Below, in pieces: positions 35,936-44,900 of a DNA stretch of 64,000 nucleotides. The DNA is taken from the NCBI RefSeq assembly GCF_043641665.1, contig NC_092190.1, forward strand, positions 5,889,048-5,953,047, given 5' to 3'. A model generated the notes under the pieces. It ran no database searches. It was not told the origin of the DNA and was given only the letters and a program-made list of their open reading frames with translations. Both the position numbers and the translations under genes were made by a program. This DNA comes from Enoplosus armatus (taxonomy: Eukaryota; Chordata; Actinopteri; Centrarchiformes; Enoplosidae). Each line of letters opens with the position of its first letter. Position 1 is the stretch's first letter.

Positions 35936-38900
35936 GCAGGATGTAAAGTGGTCAGAGTTTGGTTTTGAGGGACGTAATGGGAGAGAGAGCACCTTATGGA
36001 TTGGCACAGAGGGGGCGAACACGCCATGCCACCTGGACTCTTATGGCTGTAACCTGGTACTGCAGGTACATGGACGGTAAGAAGGACCACAAATAGTACT
36101 TCAGCAAGTACTATTTCCTATTTATCATAATACATTTCACTATTCTTACATTTCAACAAAACGCAGTACTCATCTCACCAATAAATGTCATCGGTTAGAG
36201 ATTCCTTGTTCGTCTCCAGGCCTTTACATCTTCAAGCTACTTTAGGATTCTTGTGTTGATAACCCAGAGGATACACATAGCCTGTCTGTCATTTTTGTTT
36301 TAGTACAGCAAATACATAGATTACATGCATACCTTGGAGCTCGCTGTACCTCTCAGCCTCTGCTCAATGATTGTTTGAACTGATAAATGCTGTCAGATTT
36401 TCGTGTTAGCCAAAAATACAACCAGCAGCTGAACAGTAGGATATTAGAAAAATTCAAACAGATGTTTGAGTGCGCATGCGCCGACGTGCATGCAGCCTGT
36501 TACAGTCGCTCCTGTTTGTTTTCGTCTTTCTCTTACTTTTTCTCCTTTATTTCTTTATTTAACTCAGAACTTTTTTAAGTACTGACTTTTGAAGTTGTGC
36601 CCTCTTCAAACATGCTGGTGGAGAGAGTTCTGGTACTTTTTTTCACTCTGGAATTACTTTCATTCAAACATCGGACAGTCGCGCAGCAACTTCTGGGCCG
36701 CTTTGTTTACTCCGGAGATCAGCTGATCGCTCTGAAGCCGGCCGGCTTGGAGACCAGATCATCGGAGATCCCCGCTGAAATCTGGAGAAAAACACGCAGA
36801 GGATGCAGAGGGGGAACGAAGCGACGAGGGAAGAGAGGTGGGTCGAGACAGCAGAGGTTTATGGAGAAAAGGAGATATAAACCGTGTCTCCCCTCTCTCA
36901 TCATGGGCAACGTGAGATCGCTGGCAAACAAGATGGACGAGCTGACGGCGCTGGCCAGGAGTCAGAGGGAGTACCGGGAGTGTAGTTTAATGTGCTTTAC
37001 GGAGACATGGCTGCACCAGGACATTCCCGACGACAACGTTTCCATCGACGGCTTTCAGACCGTCCGGGCCGACAGGGATTGCACCGGGAGCGGTAAGCGT
37101 AAAGGAGGGGGACTTGCCGTTCTCGTTAACAACCGGTGGTGCAATCCTTCCCACATCACCATCAAGGATAGTGTATGTTGCCCGGACATTGAACTGTTGG
37201 CTGTTGGACTCAGGCCGTATTATTTGCCCAGGGAATTCTCACATGCCATTGTTGTGACTGTTTACATCCCCCCCTCTGCCAACCCGAAGTCGGCGTGTGA
37301 CGTCATTCACTCCGCCATAGCCCGTTTACAGACTCAACACCCGAATGCACTCATTGCTATTTCGGGTGACTTCAACCACGTCACCATGGCTAAGACACTT
37401 CCCACCTTCACACAGTACGTGAGCTGTCCCACTAGAGAGGAGAGGACCCTGGACTTGCTGTATGCTAACGTTAAGGATGCATACAGCTCCTCTCCCCTCC
37501 CCCCTCTGGGTAGGTCAGACCACAACCTAGTGCACCTCAACCCCTGTTATGTGCCTCTCGTCAAGAGCCAGCCTGCAACCACGAGGACAGTGAGGAGATG
37601 GTCAGAGGAGGCTTATGAGACACTTCAGGGATGTTTTGAGGTGACTGACTGGCAGGCACTCTGTGAGCCACATGGAGAGGACATTGATGGGCTCACAGAG
37701 TGCATCACAGACTACATCAACTTCTGTGTGGACTCCACTGTCCCAGCAAGGACTGTCCATTGTTATTCTAACAACAAGCCATGGGTGACAAAGGACATCA
37801 AGGCCATACTGAACAAAAAGAAGAGGGCCTTCAGAGCTGGCAACAGAGACGAGGTGAGAACGATCCAGGGGGAACTGAAGGTAAAGATCAGGGAGGCCAA
37901 GGAGAAGTACAGGAGGAAGCTGGAGTGGAAACTCCAGCAGAACAACACCAGAGAGGTCTGGAGTGGAATGAGGACCATCACGGGTTACAGGCCGAGCAAC
38001 AACAGAGGAGCTGAAGGCAGTGTGGACCGGGCCAACGAACTTAATCTGTTTTTCAACAGATTTGACTCTGTGGGCCCTGCTCAACCCCCCCATGACTCTT
38101 CTGCTGTCTGCCTCCAACCTTCACCTATTCCACTCCCCCCTCCCCCTCCTGCTCCTCACAGTCCCCCACCCCCCTGTGAGAGCTTTCCTCACACCTCGTC
38201 CCCCAGTCCCCAGGCTGACGGCACTCTTCAACCTGACGACACCACCCCTCCCCCACCGGTCACCTCTACAGTGTGCTTCACTGCCGACCATGTTAGAAGA
38301 CAGCTGAGGAGACTCCACTCCAGCAAGGCTGCAGGCCCCGATGGTGTCAGCCCCAGGGTGCTTAAAGCCTGTGCCCCCCAGCTATGTGGAGTACTTCACC
38401 ACGTCTTCAACATGAGCCTGAGTCTTCAGAGGGTCCCCGTGCTGTGGAAGACATCCTGCCTCGTTCCTGTTCCAAAGACGCCGCGACCCAGTGGCTCCAA
38501 GGACTACAGACCCGTGGCACTGACCTCCCACATCATGAAGACCCTGGAGAGACTCGTCCTAGAGCAGCTCCGGCCCTTGGTCAAGACACACTTGGACCCC
38601 CTTCAGTTCGCCTATCAGCCCCGACTTGGAGTGGAGGATGCCATCATCTACCTGCTCAACCGCGTCTACGCCCACCTGGACAAGCCGGCGAGCACTGTGA
38701 GAGTCATGTTCTTTGACTTCTCCAGTGCGTTCAACACCATCCGTCCGGCTCTACTGGGTGAGAAGCTGACGGAGATGCAGGTGGATGCCCCCCTTGTGTC
38801 CTGGATTGTCAACTACCTGACTGGCAGACCACAGTATGTGCGCTTACAACACTGTGTGTCAGACAGAGTGGTCAGCAACACCGGGGCCCCGCAGGGGACT

Positions 38901-41900
38901 GTCCTCTCTCCCTTCCTCTTCACCGTCTACACCACGGACTTCAGCTACTGCACTGAGACCTGCCATCTTCAGAAGTTTTCTGACGACTCAGCAATAGTTG
39001 GATGTATCAGTAAGGGTGATGAAGAGGAGTACAGGGCTGCTGTGGACAACTTTGTCACATGGTGCGAGCAGAACCATCTACAGCTCAACGTGACAAAGAC
39101 AAAGGAACTGACTGTGGATCTGAGGAGGACCAAGGCGCCGATGACCCCTGTTTCCATCCAGGGGGCCAGTGTGGACATTGTAGAGGATTACAAGTATCTG
39201 GGAGTTCACATAGACAATAAACTGGACTGGGTAAAGAACACTAATGCCCTCTACAGGAAGGGCCAGAGCCGTCTCTACTTTCTGAGGCGGCTGAGGTCCT
39301 TCAACATCTGCCGGACTATGCTGAGGATGTTTTATGAGTCTGTGGTGGCCAGTGCTATCCTCTATGCTGTTGCATGCTGGGGCAGCAGGCTGAGGGTGGC
39401 GGACTCCAACAGACTAAACAAACTGATCCGCAAGGCCAGTGACGTTGTGGGGGTGCAGCTGGACTCTCTGACGGTGGTGTCAGAGAGGAGGATGCTGTCT
39501 AAGCTGCGGGGCATCTTGGACAATGTTTCACATCCTCTCCATGACGTACTGGTCGGACATAAGAGCACCTTCAGTGGGAGACTCATTGCTCCCAAATGCA
39601 CAACTGAGCGACACAGGAAATCATTCCTGCCTGTGGCCATCAGACTGTTTAACTCCTCTCTCTGAATGTCAGACACTCAGGAAGAGACTGGAATCCGTAT
39701 CTGTATCTACCTCACCTGTTCATACACCACCTCACTATTTATTCAAAATGTTTAAGTGCAATACATATATAGTCACACACTTTAGTGCAACACATACATA
39801 CATATACATTGTTATTGTATATATTTTTACCTCATTTCACTTAAATACTGTAAATGTGTATATTTTGTATTTTCATTTCATTTTTCATTTCACCTCATTT
39901 CACTTAAATACTGTAAATGTGTATATTTTGTATTTTGTATTTCTTATTTTTATATTTTGTACAAACTTTTAGTTCTAAATTATGCTACTTTCTACTCTTG
40001 AATGGGAGCACCGGTACTGTACAATTTCCCCCCGGGGATCAATAAAGTATTTCTGATTCTGATTCTGATTCTGATTGTCAGTAATGGACCAGACTGAGAT
40101 GTAACTTTGAATATGCACCTGTTCTGATATTGTTATCTATAGAACTTGAAATAAAACATCACTAATTTCCCTGCCTCATAGATGTGTGAGTATTGCTTCA
40201 AGTCACAATAAAGGATTTAATTAAATGGAGCACAAATTAAATTACATTAAAAAAAAAACGTCAGGCATAACTACTAGTCTAAGCAGCCTTGTTACTTGTA
40301 ACGTGGTAACATGGTGTGCTCTGCAATCATTCCTCACAGTAATCTGTTTCACTGTGTGCATCTTTTCTTTTGATGTGTACTTTCTCTACCAATCCAAATG
40401 TATGTTTTTGGAAACAGAAGTGTACATTGATATTCAATTTGGGTAACAGAAAAAACGTGTAAAGAGAGATATACTCACTCAGAGGTGTAAAATAAAAATC
40501 ATACCTGTGAAAATGGGTTTGTGAATTTAATAGAGAAGATTTGTAACTGAGCATAAAGAAGGAACAGGATTCCATACAGCCGCAGTTATATTTCATAACA
40601 GCGGTGGTGGTGGTGGAAGTTTTCTGCCTGTTAACCAGCCAGTTCTTCTGCAACACGAAAGGTGCAGTGCACTGTAACTGCTTACAGAGTGCGATCTGTC
40701 CTCTGCCCTCTGAAAGAGAGTTAATTTGTTGCAGAGCTCACCAGAGCAGGAGGGAAATGGAGACAGAGGGTGAGGCGCTATATGGGGCACTGTGAGTCAA
40801 GAAACAAAAGGGAAAAGGTCTTTTTGTATCTTATCTCACTCCTCTGTTCGCTCAGAGAGCAACAGTTTTATCTCACTCCTTGTAATTGGGTCTCAGGCTC
40901 ATTTTATTTGGCATTGATCTCAAATGGAATGAAATTCAGCTCAAGCTGTTCTGTGACACTGCTGATCCATGAAAATACAACAGTGCTGATTGATATGATG
41001 ACATTTGTGACAATGGTGGGTCAGATGAACAGAAAACGATAACGGCAGTGTTAAACAAATCCCACAGTATTCTGGGTACATCACAGCTGAAAAATGTTTT
41101 GATCATTTCTAGTATTTACTATGCTCCAATAAAAGTTTTGTTTACACTTTTGGAAAGCAACTGTGTCTGGCCAAACAACTGAATACATTTCTAACAACAA
41201 TCTTTTCCTGCTCTTTTAGTCTGAAATCTAACTGTAATGCTCCTGTGTGTAGGAAGCGCTGGCACCTCTTTCCTCCAGGGGACACTGTTAACCTCTACCC
41301 AACCAGGATCCCCTATGAGGAGTCCAGTGTCTTCAGCCAGGTGGATGTTCTCCATCCAGACCTGAGGAGGTTTCCTGCATTTCAGGCAGCCAGGGCCCAC
41401 ACCGTCACTCTGCAGCCAGGACAGGTCAGGATTCTTGACACAATGTTTTACAATACAAAAAGATAATGTTTTGCAGAGACCACATTAATGGCTAAATGTG
41501 ATCAGTTATGTCTCCTAAAGGGTACTTACTCACTTTTGGTCTACATACAATGAATGCCAGAGAATGCAATTCAATTAAGACTGCGAATTGTCAACTGCTG
41601 CCAGAAAATGTGTACATGCTGATTTTCTTGAAAAAAAAACATGACCACGTCCACACAAGTTTCTATCAAGGTGTTTAAATTGCATTTCATGACCAAAGAA
41701 GGTGTTTGGACAAAGTTATTCTAACCAAATTCAGATATTTACTCTCTATTTACTCTCTCTCTCTACAATGCCAAACATTCCCTTATGCCAAATAGCCTTC
41801 CCCTCTCAATTATGAGGATTTCCGGCTTTTTGAGATGGGCATTTTTCACTGTTTTCTGACGTTTTATAAAGTAAACGATTAATTCAGTATGTGAGATTTA

Positions 41901-44900
41901 AAGGGATAGGGTGTTTGCACGTATCAGAGAGATAAATTCAATACTTTTAGAACCTTTTTACAAGTTTATAAAAGTAAAAACAAGACTGATTTTTAGTAAT
42001 CTTTAACTTATTCAAATAAGCATTGCATGTTATATAAATATAATAACTGCATATTTGGTCCCATGCTGAGGTCAGTTTTAGAAAGGAATATGGTCAGTTA
42101 TTAATTAAATTAATCAATAATGAAAATAATCGTTAGTTGCAGCCCTAAACAAGACTATTATAAAAACAGCTTGATGCACATCTGAAGGAAGAATAAAACA
42201 ACAATCTTCTACAGACATTGAAAAAACCACCACGAGTGATTTACTTAAGTTTGATGTTATGCAACACTGAAGCTCTACATTTATGTGATGAACTGCTTGT
42301 GACAGAAGCAATAACCATAAAATACAGCTTTATTGGTCCTTAAGCTCTGAACATGTAAAAATAGACTCAACGGTGAAATTTATTTGTCGTGGTGTCCTCC
42401 ATAAAAGTGTGAAGCAAGGCAACGGTCACGACTTGTGTGCCAATTACAATCTGGCCTTCTCAGTTATTGTGTATCACCTGTAACAGACTGGAGCATTTAT
42501 ACTGAAGGAAGTGGAGGGTTAAGCTACATTAAAGTCATCTGTGTCATCACTCTTCATGTCCTGTCAGGAGAAAAGTAACAGGGTCAAGTCTAGGCCAGTA
42601 GATCAATTGACTGAGCAGTCAAGCTGCTGTTACCTGCTCTGCTTTGGAAGCAGTTGAGTTCAAAGTGAGTAAAGTTATGATTGAGGTGTTGTGCAATCAG
42701 AATATGGTTGTCATGGCGCCCTAATTTTCAGAAATGTCCTCAGCTACTTTTGAAGTAGTTTTCAATTCTGAATTACTGCAAAAGTCCTCCTGGATATATT
42801 TGTCCTACTTTGCCTTGTTTCAGATTCCAGCAGCGTTGTTTTGTTCTTCAAGAGTCAAAATGGTGACAAAGCAATTAGCCATCTGTCTCTTTTCACTATC
42901 TGCTTGTGTCAGAGCATCTGTAGCGCCCTAAATACTCTCCTATCAGCAACACCAAACACCAGCTGTCAGGTAACTTCGAAGGCTGGTGAAGCAACATGCA
43001 GATCATGGTCACAGCTGATTCTTCAGCAGGTCATTTCTGCTTATTTTACCTGATATTAAATGATGATGGTTATACAGTTGACAGATGATAAACCAAATAC
43101 CCTAACGTTACTGTTTCCCCAGTATCACCAGCTACAGTCTAATTTCTATAGTTCCATCAAGGTAGTTTTGGTGTAAATAAGACCTGACCAGTCTGTGTGG
43201 ATCCCACTGAGCAAAAGACTGAAGTCATTTTTAGGATGTTCATTCGTGACCTTTTGGAAACAGCATATAGTGAAAAAGCATCTAAGCGCTCCAATTCATT
43301 TAATAAATGGAATAGGTGTTATCACATTACTTTAATCTGGTCCTTAGATATGGGAGGCAGACCGTGACCCCGGTCTTGGTTCAAGGCTGGCCTTTGGAGT
43401 TACACATCAATGACCTCTTTGATTCTTCTGGGGCCGCCTACAGTCTCCAAATCAGTGAACTCTCCCAGTCAGTGTTGTGGCTGGCTTTGGCCTGATGTTT
43501 ACACACAGTGGAAAGCCACAAGTGGACTTTTGTGCTTTAGATTATTTCACCATACACTTGGAAATACAGCTGTTGACACAGAATGGATAGTTCTGGTATC
43601 TACAGCAATCTCCTACAGGATGGCTCCACCTCTGCAAATCAAGTCTAAGGACAGATAATTTGTCTTGTCTTGTCAGACAGCAGGAAAAGGCAGGGAATCA
43701 ATAAGGCTCGTCCATTTTAATAGAGTCACTTTATGAATGGATGAACCACCGAGTCTGTGGGTGAAAAGGTGCATGCTGCCATCTAGTGGATGATCAGTAC
43801 AGTTATATATTCCCTCAACATTTATCTCAAAAGCTGATCGACAAAAAGGAAGAGAGTGGTGATGTCTAAACTGTTAACTGCTGACTTTTTTATCTTCTCT
43901 GCTCAGGTGCTTTATGTCCCCAGACACTGGTGGCACTACGTGGAGTCAGTGGATCCCATCACTGTCAGTGTCAACACCTGGATCGAGTTGGTAAGCAACC
44001 CGACCACGTCTGTCCCTCATCCTGAACTACTTGGCTCAAAACCTGAAATAATGAAAAGATGTTCCATGAGTTTCACACAATATTTTAGAAAAACTTTCCC
44101 AGCGTTTAGTGCTCCCAGATGAAGACCCGTCTCAGCTTTGAGTAATGAACAGGCCTTGCAGTAAAAGACTCCCTGTCATTATGATGAGTGTGAGTGCACG
44201 ACAAGGAGTGTGGGCCATATGAGAAGCTCTCCACTGCCAGACAAACGTTTATTCAAAGAGCAGGTCCCTCTCCAGCTTTCCCTGCAAGGTCACCGACACA
44301 ACAAACTGTGCCTGCAGCATACCTCCAGACTATGTTGTTATCAGTCAGTGTAATTATATTGATATGCAGCACTCATTCTTATTTTGTTTGCCGTTCCGTT
44401 CCTGCGCAGGACGTGGATGATGTGGCAAGAGTCAGTGAAGCTGTGACCAAGGCTGTTGTCTGTGCCCTTAAAAGTGCACCGAGTGATGACAACACTGATG
44501 ACTGGCTCAACCCCACTGAGGTAGCAGATTAAAACCGTGATGTTAATGACTCCCTCAAATCAACAGTTCCATGATTACTACCTCTTGTTTGTTATTGGTG
44601 CAGCCACAAAAAAAAATATTTACTGATTCTTGTTTCTGTTTAACACCAAGGCTGTATCTGAAATAGTTCTTTCTATATACTCACTTCTCACTAAACGAGG
44701 AATTCTATCGAGAGGACTGTGTGGTGTGTCAGATGGCAAAATCAGAAAACAAATTTAGCTACTGCTCATGTCAGTCCTTTCCTCTGATAGTGGCCTAAAT
44801 TAGTTTCAGTATTATCATTTATCTATGACTCATAACGTTTTTCAAAATTATGGTCCAAATGAATATGCTTGCCGACATTTTGAGCTTTGCTTGGATGAAA

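Larger units (their letters stand above)
33827..35939 (+). other. hspbap1 intron 2
   Basis: It contains a decayed Tc1-like transposon at 34310-34707 and ends with the GT microsatellite at 35849-35934. Nothing else is recognised. Confidence 0.7.
36450..40077 (+). mobile_element. nearly full-length L2/CR1-like LINE with intact ORF2
   Basis: It consists of a short GC-rich leader, a single long endonuclease-reverse transcriptase frame (36612-39665), an AT-rich 3' UTR with a 63-nt internal duplication, GGGGATCAATAAAG and a terminal array of TGATTC units (about 40051-40076). This 3' end is typical of L2-type elements in fish. The 5' boundary is uncertain, no ORF1 is evident and no clear target-site duplication was found. 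It lies in the transcribed sense of hspbap1. Confidence 0.88.
36077..41252 (+). other. hspbap1 intron 3
   Basis: It contains the LINE at about 36450-40077. The remaining 1.5 kb has no recognised element. Confidence 0.75.

Noticed and set aside
37602..38318. Long minus-strand and alternate plus-strand frames within the LINE
   Set aside because: They are shadows of the real ORF2 frame, caused by its GC-rich codon use.
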